A stretch of DNA of 64,000 nt from DASUPK01 sp963800285 (lineage in GTDB: Bacteria; Actinomycetota; Thermoleophilia; Solirubrobacterales; 70-9). A model generated the notes under the pieces. The model worked only from the letters and a program-made list of their open reading frames with translations, made no database searches and was not told where the DNA came from. Shown here piece after piece: positions 31,605-40,494 of the stretch. How positions within the stretch are numbered: the first letter of the stretch is position 1; every line of letters starts with the position of its first letter. Both the position numbers and the translations under genes were made by a program. The DNA is taken from positions 62,001-126,000 of the forward strand of contig CAWDAL010000008.1 of the NCBI GenBank assembly GCA_963800285.1. Direction: 5' to 3'.

Positions 31605-33551
31605 GTGATCGACCAGGAGCCCGGTGGCTCCGAGGGCAAGAAGGCCCCGGGCGAGACCGGCGACAAGAGCAGGGAGGGGAAGAAGCGCAAGCGCGCGCGC
31701 TTTCGCCGCCGAGTGAGCCTGCCCAGGCCGAGCCTGCCGAGGCCGAAGCTCTCGAAGCCCGACCTCTCGCGTCCGACGGTGCCGAAGCCGAAGGTCCCGA
31801 GGGGCGCGGACAATCTCCGGTTCCGGCTCGTCACCCGGATGCGGGCGATCGGTTACTGGCTGCGGGAGAAGGCGCAGGCCGTCTGGCGCTTGACCAAGCG
31901 GGGGGCGGCCGCGGTGGCCTACTGGTGGTCGAAGCGCTCGCGCGGGACCCGGATGCGGATCTTCACCGTCGCGGGCGTGGTCGTCCTGTACCTGATCGTC
32001 AAGTTCCTGCCGGTTCCGGGCGTCCCCTGCCAGATCTCGGCCGCCAAGGAGTGCGCGCCCACCGACCACACGATCGCCTACGTGCCGAGGGACGCGCTGC
32101 TCTACGCGCACCTGACGGTGAACAGCGACAGCCACCAGTGGGATCTCGCGGGCGACCTCCAGGACGCGCTGCCGAACTTCACGGCCCTGCTGCAGAGCGA
32201 CACCAGCTCTCTCGCCACCCCCACGGGACGCTCGGTGGATCTCGGGCACGAGGTCCTGCCCTGGGCCGAGGACGATCTGGCCCTGGTCGGCGTCCCGGGC
32301 CCGAAGAAGACGACCGCCGAGGCCTATGTCGTGGGTGTCGGGGACAGCGCCAGGGCAGACCGGTTCCTCGCATCTCTCTCGCCCGGCGGCACGCCGAAGC
32401 AGGCGAAGGTGGGCGATTCGACGCTGAGCGTCTACTCAACCGGCCTCGCCACCGCGCGCTCGGGCGACCAGGCCCTGTTCGGGGACGTTCTGGCCGTCCG
32501 CGCCGCCCTGGCCGCACAGTCGGGTGGGGCGCCGAGGCTCGAGGGCTCCACAGAGGACGCCGCTCGCTCCGACCTCCCGGACGTCCGGCTCGCCGAGGTC
32601 TATCTCTCGCGAGCGGGTGTCAGCCGGATGCTCGGCGGCCGTCCTGGCAGCGCGACCCAGCTCAACACCTTCGTCGACTACGGCGCGACCACGGGCATGG
32701 CCGCCTCGCTGCGGGCCCGCGACGACGGGGTGGAGGTCAACCTCGTCAGCGACCTCGACCCCAAGCTCGAGCAGGCCAGCCCGACGGTCTTCGCCAGCCT
32801 CCCGCCGTTCGAGCCGGGGCTCGCCGACGAGGCCGGTCCGCGTGCGCTGGGCCTCATCGGGGTGGGCGAGCTCGACGTTGCGCTCAAGGAGGCGCTGGCC
32901 ACGGCCGGGGCCGGAGCGCAGGGCCTGGCGGGGTCGCTCCGAACCCTGGCGCAGAGCCTGCAGAAGGAGGCGGGCGTCGATCCGCTCAAGGACCTGCTGC
33001 CCGCGCTGGGCGGCCAGGCGGCTCTGGTCGCCGAGCCGACCGACACCGTCCCCTACGCGAGCCTGATCGTCGACGGTGTCGACGATCAGAAGGCGACGGA
33101 CGCACTGGCCTCGCTCCAGCAGCCCATCCTCCGCGCGGCCGGAGGCGGAGGGCGCCAGGTCCCCTCCTTCCAGTCGAAGGAGATCGACGGGGTGACCGTC
33201 CACTCCGTCCAGATCTCGCCGACCGTCGATCTCTCCTATGCGATCTTCGACGGCAAGCTGGTGATCTCGACGCAGCCCGAGGGGATCTCCCAGGTGCGCT
33301 CGAGCGGCGACAATCTCGCCGGGACCGGCGGATATCGGGCCGCCACAGAGCGGCTCCCGGACCGCGTGTCGGCGCTAGTCTTCCTCAACCTCGATGAGGT
33401 GTTGGGGCTGGCTCAGCAGGCCGGCCTGGCAGAGGATCCACTGTATGCCTCACTCAGCGAAGACATCTCGCACGTTCAATCTCTCGGCCTCGCCGTGAGA
33501 GGGAGCGACGAGCAGCTTCGCTCAGAGCTCTTCCTGGCCATCGACCACTGA
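31605..33551 (+). CDS. DUF3352 membrane-anchored protein
   Basis: A 648-residue protein. Residues 1-110 are a highly basic, Pro-rich cytoplasmic region (SLPRPSLPRPKLSKPDLS and similar), followed by one transmembrane segment near residue 125 (IFTVAGVVVLYLIVKFLP). The remainder is an extracellular DUF3352 domain, recognised from AYVPRDALLYAHLTVNSDSHQWD, LPWAEDDLALVGVPG and SLIVDGVDDQKATDALASLQQP. Two Cys flank the membrane segment. Function unknown; the family is common in actinobacteria and cyanobacteria. GTG start. It precedes metK by 11 bp. Confidence 0.82.
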   Translation: MIDQEPGGSEGKKAPGETGDKSREGKKRKRARFRRRVSLPRPSLPRPKLSKPDLSRPTVPKPKVPRGADNLRFRLVTRMRAIGYWLREKAQAVWRLTKRGAAAVAYWWSKRSRGTRMRIFTVAGVVVLYLIVKFLPVPGVPCQISAAKECAPTDHTIAYVPRDALLYAHLTVNSDSHQWDLAGDLQDALPNFTALLQSDTSSLATPTGRSVDLGHEVLPWAEDDLALVGVPGPKKTTAEAYVVGVGDSARADRFLASLSPGGTPKQAKVGDSTLSVYSTGLATARSGDQALFGDVLAVRAALAAQSGGAPRLEGSTEDAARSDLPDVRLAEVYLSRAGVSRMLGGRPGSATQLNTFVDYGATTGMAASLRARDDGVEVNLVSDLDPKLEQASPTVFASLPPFEPGLADEAGPRALGLIGVGELDVALKEALATAGAGAQGLAGSLRTLAQSLQKEAGVDPLKDLLPALGGQAALVAEPTDTVPYASLIVDGVDDQKATDALASLQQPILRAAGGGGRQVPSFQSKEIDGVTVHSVQISPTVDLSYAIFDGKLVISTQPEGISQVRSSGDNLAGTGGYRAATERLPDRVSALVFLNLDEVLGLAQQAGLAEDPLYASLSEDISHVQSLGLAVRGSDEQLRSELFLAIDH

Positions 33552-33562
33552 GATAAGGACCC

Positions 33563-34807
33563 ATGCAACAGCTTTCAGACAACCAGTACCTGTTCACCTC
33601 CGAGTCCGTCACCGAGGGCCATCCGGACAAGGTCTGCGACCAGATCTCCGACGGCGTCCTGGACGCCGTGATGGCCGAAGACCCGACGGGAAGGGTCGCC
33701 TGCGAGTGCCTGGTGAATACCGGGCTCGTGGTCGTCTCGGGTGAGATCACGACCGACACCTACGTGGACATCCCCTCGATCGCGCGCGAGACGATCCGCA
33801 GGATCGGCTACGACGACCCGCGCTACGGCTTCGACCACAAGGCCTGCGCCGTGCTCACCGCGATCGACGAGCAGTCCCCCGACATCGCGCAGGGCGTCGA
33901 CAAGGGCCTCGAGCAGCGCGAGGGCGACAGCTCCGACGAGCTCGATGCCGCCGGTGCGGGCGACCAGGGAATGATGTTCGGCTACGCGAGCCGTGAGACG
34001 AAGGCGCTGATGCCGATGCCGATCCAGATCGCCCATCAGCTGGCCCGTCAGCTCGCCGAGGTCCGCAAGGCAAGCGTGGTCCCGTACCTCGGCCCGGACG
34101 GCAAGACCCAGGTCACCGTCCGCTACGAGAACGACCGGCCGGTGGAGATCTCCAAGGTCCTGATCTCCACGCAGCATCGCGAGGAGGCGGGCGAGCAGAT
34201 GATCCGCAACGACCTCTGGGAGCACGTGCTCGAGCCGGTCCTGCACACCGAGTACAAGGAGCTCTACACCGAGAAGGAGCTGCTGGGCAACTTCCTGGTC
34301 AACCCGACCGGCAAGTTCGTGATCGGCGGCCCGGTCGGCGACGCCGGCCTCACCGGCCGCAAGATCATCGTCGACACCTACGGCGGCGCCGCGCGGCACG
34401 GCGGCGGGGCCTTCTCGGGCAAGGACCCGTCGAAGGTGGACCGCTCAGCCGCGTACGCGGCCCGCTACGTGGCGAAGAACGTCGTCGCCGCGGGCCTGGC
34501 GGACCGCTGTGAGATCCAGGTCGCCTACGCGATCGGCGTCGCCAGCCCGGTCTCGGTGATGGCGCAGACCTTCGGCACGGGCAAGATCACGGACGCCGAG
34601 ATTGCGCATCTGGTGCAGGAGAGCTTCGACCTGCGCCCGGCGGCGTTCCGGCGCTACCTGGACCTGCACCGGCCGATCTTCCAGAAGACGGCGGCCTACG
34701 GCCACTTCGGCCGCGAGGACTCCGATTTCACCTGGGAGAGGACGGATCGCGCGGATCAACTGCGCGAGGCGGCCGGGCTGGGCTCGAAGGCCGAAGCCCC
34801 GGCTTAG
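33563..34807 (+). CDS. metK: S-adenosylmethionine synthetase
   Basis: Makes SAM from methionine and ATP; 414 aa. Signature segments are YLFTSESVTEGHPDKVCDQISDGVLDAVMAEDP (methionine and ATP contact), GAGDQGMMFGYASRET, and the P-loop-like GGAARHGGGAFSGKDPSKVDRSAAYAARYVAKN. A Shine-Dalgarno AAGGA precedes the ATG by 5 nt. The 11-bp gap to the upstream gene leaves no space for a SAM riboswitch, so it is probably expressed with the DUF3352 gene. The stop overlaps the convergent PH-domain gene. Confidence 0.98.
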   Translation: MQQLSDNQYLFTSESVTEGHPDKVCDQISDGVLDAVMAEDPTGRVACECLVNTGLVVVSGEITTDTYVDIPSIARETIRRIGYDDPRYGFDHKACAVLTAIDEQSPDIAQGVDKGLEQREGDSSDELDAAGAGDQGMMFGYASRETKALMPMPIQIAHQLARQLAEVRKASVVPYLGPDGKTQVTVRYENDRPVEISKVLISTQHREEAGEQMIRNDLWEHVLEPVLHTEYKELYTEKELLGNFLVNPTGKFVIGGPVGDAGLTGRKIIVDTYGGAARHGGGAFSGKDPSKVDRSAAYAARYVAKNVVAAGLADRCEIQVAYAIGVASPVSVMAQTFGTGKITDAEIAHLVQESFDLRPAAFRRYLDLHRPIFQKTAAYGHFGREDSDFTWERTDRADQLREAAGLGSKAEAPA

Positions 34808-35289
34808 CGGCCGGGTTCGGCCTCGCCCTGGAGGCCGGAGAGGATCGGGGTCGCCTGCTCGACCTGGGAGACCACGCGCTCGGGCTGGGCGACGCCGGCG
34901 AAGACGAAGTTCGACTCGTCGGTGCCGGCGGTGGTGAACTCGACGTCGCCGATCTGCATGAGACGCTCGTAGACGCCCTGGGTGTAGTTGACGTTCTGGA
35001 CACGCTGCAACCGCGTCTCCTGGATCTTGCGGGCGACGATTCCCACCTTGATGTTGAGCCTCCTGTCGGTGATCGTGTAGACCGTCGCGACGCGCTTGAT
35101 GAATCCGACCAGGATGGTCACCGCGAGGACGATCACGAACGTGACCACCCCGAGGCCGACGCTCTGGAGCAGGGCGGCGAGGACGCCGGCTCCCGCGCCG
35201 ACCAGGGCGCCCTTGAGATAGAAGCCGAGGATCGCCCGCCAGGACGGATGCCCCTCGTAGATCACCTTCTCCCCGGACTGCAGGTCCAC
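34804..35289 (-). CDS. Bacterial PH (bPH2/YdbS-like) membrane protein
   Basis: A 161-residue protein with a short N-terminus (GEKVIYEGHPSWRAILGFYLKGALVGAGAGVLAALL), two hydrophobic helices and a bacterial pleckstrin-homology domain. The motif VATVYTITDRRLNIKVGIVARKIQETRLQRVQNVNYTQGVYERLMQIGDVEF is diagnostic of the bPH2 (DUF304/YdbS) family. Role unknown; relatives are implicated in membrane stress responses. Convergent with metK (stops overlap) and divergent from priA with 47 bp between coding starts. Confidence 0.88.
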   Translation of the reverse strand: MDLQSGEKVIYEGHPSWRAILGFYLKGALVGAGAGVLAALLQSVGLGVVTFVIVLAVTILVGFIKRVATVYTITDRRLNIKVGIVARKIQETRLQRVQNVNYTQGVYERLMQIGDVEFTTAGTDESNFVFAGVAQPERVVSQVEQATPILSGLQGEAEPGR

Positions 35290-35336
35290 GGCGCGGAGCC
35301 TACCGGCCGTCCGCGACCGAGCCTAGGGTGAGAGCG

Positions 35337-37526
35337 ATGTCGATCGCCAAGGTTGAACCGCTGCTGACCACCCGGAGCGTTTCCGGGCCGTTCGACTACC
35401 GCCTTCCGGAGGCGATGGAGCACGTCGGTGTGGGGTCCGTGCTCGTGGTGCCCTTCGGGCGGCGGAAGGTCGTGGGCGTCGTGGTCGGGCTCGCGGATCG
35501 CAGCGACCTCCCGGACGCGCGCCTCGCCGAGCCGCTGGAGGCCCTCGAGGCCGGCGTTCCACCCGAGCTCGTAGAGCTGGGGCGCTGGGTCGGCGAGGAG
35601 TACTGCTCCACGACCGGCCGCGGGCTGGGGTTGGTGTTGCCTCCAGGCATCGGAACCGGTGCGGAGGCGCGCCGGGTCCGGCCCCTCGTCGAGCTCGAGG
35701 TCGAGGCGACCGCCACCGGAGTGGCGGCGGTCGAGGGCGGCGAGCGGCTCGGTCTCCGCCAGAGGGCGGTCCTGCGAGCGTTGCTGGGCGGGCCGAAGCT
35801 CGCTCGCCGCCTGGCGGGCTCGGCGGGCTCCGACCGGGCCACGCTCCGGCGCCTCGAGTCGCGCGGCCTCGTGACGACCCGCGAGGTCGAGCGCCGCCGC
35901 CGGCATTCCTCGCCGGGGGTCGGCGCCGTCCGCGAGGGCATCGAGCTGACCGCCGACCAGCGCCGCGTGCTGGAGCGGGTCGTGGGTGAACTGCCCGGCG
36001 CGGGCGCCTCCGGCCCGGCACCGGCGTTCCTCCTGCACGGCGTGACCGGATCCGGCAAGACCGAGGTCTACCTGGAGGCCGCGCGGGAGACGCTGGCTCG
36101 CGGCCGGGGAGCGATCATCCTCGTCCCCGAGATCGCCCTGACGCCGCAGACGATGGACCGCTTCCGGCGGCGATTCGGCGACTCGGTCGCGCTGCTTCAC
36201 TCGAAGATGCCCGCCGGGGCCCGCTACGACGAGTGGCGGCGCGTGCGGTCGGGCGATGCCCGGATCTGCGTCGGCCCACGGTCGGCCGTGTTCGCGCCGA
36301 TCCCTGACCCAGGCCTGATCGTCATCGACGAGGAGCACGACTCCTCGTACAAGCAGGAGAGCGATCCGCGCTACGACGCCCGGGAGGTGGCCCGACGGCG
36401 CGCGGCCGATGCCGGAGCCGTGCTGCTCTGCGGAACGGCCACGCCGAGACCCGAGAGCTGGCACGAGCTGGAGCGCCTCGACCTGCCGACTCGCGTCGAC
36501 GGACGACCACTGCCGCCGGTGGAGATCGTGGACATGCGCGGCGGCGTGCCCGGCCCGCTGCACCCTCGGACGCGCGAGGCGTTCGGCCGGGTCGCCCGGG
36601 AGGGCGGGAAGGCCATCTTGCTGATCAACCGCCGCGGCTGGTCGACCCACCTCACCTGCCGGTCCTGCGGGCACGCGTGGGAGTGCCCCAACTGCGACGT
36701 CTCGCTGATCCTCCACCGCGACGGCGGGCTTCGGTGCCATCACTGCGGGCACGCCGAGCCCATGCCCGACGCGTGCCCGGAGTGCGCGTCGGTGACGATC
36801 GCGCGGGTCGGCTCCGGCACGCAGCGCGTCGAGGCCGAGCTCAACGAGCTCCTCGCGCCGCTCGAGGTGTTCCGCCTCGACTCCGACAGCGCCGCCGGGT
36901 CCGGGCACGCCGAGGTGCTGCGGCGCTTCGAGGCGGCCGAATCGGGCGTCCTGGTCGGCACCCAGATGGTCGCCAAGGGCCATGACTTCCCGGACGTGAC
37001 GCTGAGCGTCGTCCTCGATGCCGATGGCGCCCTGAGGCTGCCGGACTTCCGCTCGGAGGAGCGGACCTTCGCGCTGATCACCCAGCTCGCGGGCCGCAGC
37101 GGACGCGGTGACGCCGGTGGCCGCGTCCTCGTCCAGGCGCTCCAGACCGGGGCGCCGAGCATCCGGCATGCCGCCGAGCACGACGCAGCCGGCTTCCTGG
37201 CGGAGGAGATCGAGAGGCGCCGCGCCCTTCGCTACCCGCCGTTCTCGCACCTGATCGAGGTCGGGCTCGCTGGCCAGGACGAGCAGAGGGCCGAGATCTC
37301 GGCGGGGCGGATCCGCGAGCTCCTGGCCGACCGGCTGGGCGCGGACGACGACCTGCTCGGCCCGGCGCCGCTCTTCCGGCTTCGGGGAAAGCACCGTCGG
37401 CGCCTGCTGGTCAAATCCGAGAACCGGCAGCAGGCGGTGGAGGCGGTGCGCGATGCGGTGCGCACCGCCGTCCGCGACCGCGCCCTGCGCGAGGTGGCCA
37501 TCTCGGTGGACGTGGATCCCCAGTAG
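35337..37526 (+). CDS. priA: Primosomal replication-restart helicase PriA
   Basis: Superfamily 2 DNA helicase-like protein that recognises stalled forks and reloads replication machinery. About 729 aa. Walker A GVTGSGKTEVYLEA, DEEHD (Walker B, DExH variant), LINRRGW and SGRGDAGG are present. Zinc-binding Cys are intact in CRSCGHAWECPNC and CHHCGHAEPMPDACPEC, and GTQRVEAELNELL follows. I use the ATG (MSIAKVEPLL); a GTG three codons upstream is possible. Some actinobacterial PriA proteins lack helicase residues, but here the Walker motifs look complete. Confidence 0.95.
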   Translation: MSIAKVEPLLTTRSVSGPFDYRLPEAMEHVGVGSVLVVPFGRRKVVGVVVGLADRSDLPDARLAEPLEALEAGVPPELVELGRWVGEEYCSTTGRGLGLVLPPGIGTGAEARRVRPLVELEVEATATGVAAVEGGERLGLRQRAVLRALLGGPKLARRLAGSAGSDRATLRRLESRGLVTTREVERRRRHSSPGVGAVREGIELTADQRRVLERVVGELPGAGASGPAPAFLLHGVTGSGKTEVYLEAARETLARGRGAIILVPEIALTPQTMDRFRRRFGDSVALLHSKMPAGARYDEWRRVRSGDARICVGPRSAVFAPIPDPGLIVIDEEHDSSYKQESDPRYDAREVARRRAADAGAVLLCGTATPRPESWHELERLDLPTRVDGRPLPPVEIVDMRGGVPGPLHPRTREAFGRVAREGGKAILLINRRGWSTHLTCRSCGHAWECPNCDVSLILHRDGGLRCHHCGHAEPMPDACPECASVTIARVGSGTQRVEAELNELLAPLEVFRLDSDSAAGSGHAEVLRRFEAAESGVLVGTQMVAKGHDFPDVTLSVVLDADGALRLPDFRSEERTFALITQLAGRSGRGDAGGRVLVQALQTGAPSIRHAAEHDAAGFLAEEIERRRALRYPPFSHLIEVGLAGQDEQRAEISAGRIRELLADRLGADDDLLGPAPLFRLRGKHRRRLLVKSENRQQAVEAVRDAVRTAVRDRALREVAISVDVDPQ

Positions 37527-37527
37527 G

Positions 37528-38345
37528 TCAGGGGTCCAGGAGCCCGTGGAGTTCGGCGACGACCTCCGCCGGACGCTTCGAGATCTGTTCCCACGTATAG
37601 CGGATCACCTGAAGGCCGAAGCTCCGCAGGGCCATCTCCCGCTCCCGGTCCCGCTTGATCGCCGCCCAGCCGCCGTGGGCGGCGGCGCCGTCGAGCTCGA
37701 CTACCAGGCCGCCGTCTCGCCAGAGAGCGTCGACCCGCATGCGCCCGACTCTGGCATTGACCTGGGGCAGGGGAAGCCCCGCCGATTCGCACAGCTCGAG
37801 GAACCGCTCCTCGAGGACGCTCAGGGTCCGGCCGAGCTGCGGCAGGTGTCGGGCGAGGGCGTCCCGCGACGCTTTTGAGCCCGGAGGCCGCGCCTGAGCG
37901 TTGCCTGGACTTCATCACCCAGGAGACCGCGGAAGTCGGCCTCGGCCACCGCCCGCCGAAGCTGGCGAGGCGCAACCAGGCTCGGCGAAGTCGACGAGGG
38001 TTCTGGCCACCGAGCGTAACTGGAAAACCCCGGCAATGATGGGTCCGATCGACCAGGCGGGAGTGGTGCGCTTGGATTTCCGGCAGCGAACGGCGACGGG
38101 TCGGCGCGGTGAGGTGGATGCGCTGGGCTCTGCGTCGGTGAGCGACCAAAGCCCACGCCGCCGTGGTGTGGCTAAAGACCGCCGCTGGGCCCGCGTAGAG
38201 GATCGCCGCCCAGAGCCGCCCCCGCAGTGGAGAGCGCGGCATGACCAACCGCGTAGACGTGAGGGTGGATCGGCGAAGCCGGCCGCGCATCCGCCCAGCG
38301 GCGAGATCGCTCCTCGACTCAGGCCATGCGGAGAGAAGCTGAGTC
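37528..38345 (-). pseudogene. Frameshifted AbiEi-type / DUF559 protein
   Basis: The 3' half reads as an intact DUF559 (Vsr-like endonuclease fold) C-terminus from ALARHLPQLGRTLSVLEERF through MRVDALWRDGGLVVELDGAA to HGLLDP. Upstream parts of the same family are in other frames: LRRAVAEADFRGLLGDEVQ, then VARTLVDFAE, then RGRLWAAILYAGPAAVFSH, and VYAVGHAALS before that. At least four frame breaks separate them. The intact relatives couple an AbiEi-like winged-helix/antitoxin domain to the nuclease-like domain. Function is presumably lost. It sits 2 bp from the convergent priA stop. Confidence 0.75.
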
Positions 38346-38400
38346 GGCACTGATCACCCCAGCCTGCCTGCCGGCCATCGCCCCAAGCCGTTCTGAGGGG

Positions 38401-38427
38401 GATTCGTCTCGCTCAGCGAAACGAATC
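38401..38427. promoter_or_regulatory. Strong hairpin upstream of def
   Basis: GATTCGT (38401-38407) and ACGAATC (38421-38427) are perfect complements, with TCGC pairing GCGA inside and one C/A mismatch, so the 27 bases form an almost complete hairpin with a TCA loop. It lies between the decayed DUF559 gene and def, both of which start away from it. It could be a terminator remnant, a cruciform operator or a repeat; I found no second copy. The rest of 38354-38559 shows no other feature I can support. Confidence 0.4.
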
Positions 38428-38559
38428 TGACGCGGATGGGGCACCGGGGGAGCATCCTCGGCGCCGACTTGTGTCCAGAGCCCGGCCGGAGTGTGCCCAT
38501 TGATTGCCGGTTTTCAGGCTCTCCGAAAGGCCGTCCCGACCCCGACTAGACTCGAACGG

Positions 38560-39204
38560 GTGAGCGAAGAGCCGACAACCCCAGTCGAGGAGCGCGACGA
38601 CGAGCTCGCCACCGAGGCGGGCGAGCCTGAGGGCATCGACCAGGAGGCGCTCGAGCGCCGTTCCGCGGCGCTTTCCCAGGTCGTCAAGTTCGGTGACCCG
38701 GTGCTCCGCTCGGCGGCCTCCCCGGTGACGGAGTTCGGCGACGAGCTCGCCGCCGAGGCTGACCGGATGATCGGGCTGATGCGCGACGCGATCGGCGTCG
38801 GCCTGGCCGCCACCCAGCTCGGCGCGCTGCGCCGGATGCTCGTCTTCCAGGTCGGCTCGGAGGCCGAGCCCACGGTGCTCGTCAATCCCGAGATCGAATG
38901 GCGCTCCGAGGACCTCGTCACCGCGGAGGAGGGCTGTCTCAGCCTCCCCGGCGTGATCGTCGACGTGGAGCGCCCGCTGCACGTCAGGGCGCGCGGCGTC
39001 GACGCTCACGGCGAGCCGTTCTCGATCGAGGCGTCGGGCCTCGAGGCGCGCGTGATCCAGCATGAGGTCGACCACCTCGACGGCGTGCTGATGATCGACC
39101 GCACCGAGCGAGACCAGCGCAAGGGTGCCCTGAGGGCGCTTCGCGAGGGCGGGACCTATGCGCCCCCTTCCGAGGGCGAGGACGAGCAGTCCGGCGAGGA
39201 TTGA
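38560..39204 (+). CDS. def: Peptide deformylase
   Basis: Metalloenzyme removing the formyl group from nascent proteins; 214 aa. All three motifs are present: GVGLAATQLG (motif I, with Thr where Pro is usual), EEGCLSLPG (motif II, metal Cys) and QHEVDHLDG (motif III, metal His pair and catalytic Glu). The GTG start (MSEEPTTPVEE) is preferred; about 45 acidic N-terminal residues precede the conserved SQVVKFGDPVLRS. fmt follows with a 4-bp overlap (TTGA), the classic def-fmt pair. The N-terminal extension and an acidic C-terminus are unusual but common in this phylum. Confidence 0.95.
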   Translation: MSEEPTTPVEERDDELATEAGEPEGIDQEALERRSAALSQVVKFGDPVLRSAASPVTEFGDELAAEADRMIGLMRDAIGVGLAATQLGALRRMLVFQVGSEAEPTVLVNPEIEWRSEDLVTAEEGCLSLPGVIVDVERPLHVRARGVDAHGEPFSIEASGLEARVIQHEVDHLDGVLMIDRTERDQRKGALRALREGGTYAPPSEGEDEQSGED

Positions 39205-40112
39205 GGACCGCCTACCTCGGCACCAGCGAGTTCGCTGCGACGGTGCTCCGGCGCCTCGCCGACAGCCCGCACCGGCCGGCGCTGGTCGTCACTCCACCGG
39301 ACAGCCGGAGGGGCCGCGGACGCCGCCTGTCGCCACCGCCCGCCGCGGGAGCCGCCCGGGAGCTCGGGCTGGAGCTTCATCAGACCGCCGACGTGAACTC
39401 GTCCGCCTCGCTCGAGGCGATCCGCGCCGCCCGGCCCGAGGCCATCGCGGTCTGCGCCTTCGGCCAGCTGATCAAGGAGCCGCTGCTGAGCGAGTTCCTG
39501 ATGCTCAACGTGCACCCGTCACTGGTGCCGCGCTGGCGCGGCGCCGCCCCGATCGAGCGGGCGCTGATGGCCGGAGACGAGATCACCGGAGTGACGATCA
39601 TGCGAGTCACGGCCGGTCTCGACTCCGGGCCGATCGCGCTCGTCGAGGAGGTCTCGGTCTCGCCCGAGGACGACTACGAGTCCCTCTCGGCGAAGCTCGC
39701 GGAGGTCGCCGCAGAGCTCCTGGTGAGGGCGCTCGACGCCCTCTCGGCGGGAGAGCTGGCCTTCGCCGAGCAGAACGATGCCCAGGCCACCTACGCCGAG
39801 AAGGTCTCCGCCGCCGATCGCCACCTGTCGCCGTCGCGCCCCGCCGCCGAGCTCGAGCGGATCGTGCGGGCCCTGACGCCCCACATCGGAGCCTTCCTGG
39901 AGCTGGAGGGGGGCTCGCGCCTCGGCGTCCGACGGGCAAGGGCGGTGGGCGATGGCCCGGCGGCCGGTGCGATCGAGGCGCGCGAGGGGGGGCTGGTGGT
40001 CGGCTCGTCCGACGGCGGACTCAGCCTCGAGGTCGTCCAGCCGCCCGGAAAGAAGCCCATGAGCGCGGCCGATTTCCTGCGCGGGCACGCCCCGCCCGAA
40101 CAGGCCGTGTAG
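39201..40112 (+). CDS. fmt: Methionyl-tRNA formyltransferase
   Basis: Formylates the initiator Met-tRNA using 10-formyl-THF; 303 aa. It begins RTAYLGTSEFAATVLRRLADSP, and has the active-site stretch LMLNVHPSLVPRWRGAAPIERALMAGDEITGVTIMRVTAGLDSGPIAL, with the catalytic Asn-His pair, and a C-terminal tRNA-binding domain (RIVRALTPHIGAFLELEGGSRLGVRRARAV). The TTG start overlaps the def TGA. Function pairs with def upstream. Confidence 0.95.
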   Translation: MRTAYLGTSEFAATVLRRLADSPHRPALVVTPPDSRRGRGRRLSPPPAAGAARELGLELHQTADVNSSASLEAIRAARPEAIAVCAFGQLIKEPLLSEFLMLNVHPSLVPRWRGAAPIERALMAGDEITGVTIMRVTAGLDSGPIALVEEVSVSPEDDYESLSAKLAEVAAELLVRALDALSAGELAFAEQNDAQATYAEKVSAADRHLSPSRPAAELERIVRALTPHIGAFLELEGGSRLGVRRARAVGDGPAAGAIEAREGGLVVGSSDGGLSLEVVQPPGKKPMSAADFLRGHAPPEQAV

Positions 40113-40216
40113 CGACTGCCGGGCCACTCGCCTCACGAGCGAAGGACGCACCTCGAACCGACTCGTGCGGGGTGGCCGCCTGCGATCGCGGCCTGGTGGC
40201 TCGATACCCTCGTCAC

Positions 40217-40492
40217 ATGGCCGAACGGGTCGACAGTGGCGTGGGAGAGAAGGGCGATTCACAGGCTGCCGCCGAAGGCGCCCTTCAGCGCCCGAACTGC
40301 CCGGGTTGCGGCGAGCCCTGGTTGCGCCCCGCCCAGCTACCCGGCCGCTTCGTCTGCGTCTACTGCCTGCGTCGGTTCGAGCTGGTCTCGCAGTGCCCGA
40401 ACTGCGGCGAGCACGGGACGATCAGCCGGCTGACCCGCACCGAGGACATGAAGTGCCAGGCCTGCGGCCACTCGATGCTGCGCTCGATCTGA
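40217..40492 (+). CDS. Small zinc-ribbon protein
   Basis: A 91-residue protein with an acidic/polar N-terminus (MAERVDSGVGEKGDSQAAAEGALQ) followed by three paired-cysteine knuckles: CPGCGEPW and CVYC, CPNCGEH, and CQACGH near the end. This looks like two zinc ribbons. No enzyme motif is present. It starts about 105 bp after fmt and ends 2 bp before the rpe start, so it may be co-expressed with rpe. Function unknown; nucleic-acid or protein binding is possible. Confidence 0.75.
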   Translation: MAERVDSGVGEKGDSQAAAEGALQRPNCPGCGEPWLRPAQLPGRFVCVYCLRRFELVSQCPNCGEHGTISRLTRTEDMKCQACGHSMLRSI

Positions 40493-40494
40493 CC

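Noticed and set aside
29898..32249. Long minus-strand open frame opposite cmk, der and the DUF3352 gene
   Set aside because: Same reason as above; composition is that of an antisense frame and no motif is recognisable.
33552..33562. SAM riboswitch before metK
   Set aside because: Only 11 bp separate metK from the upstream gene.
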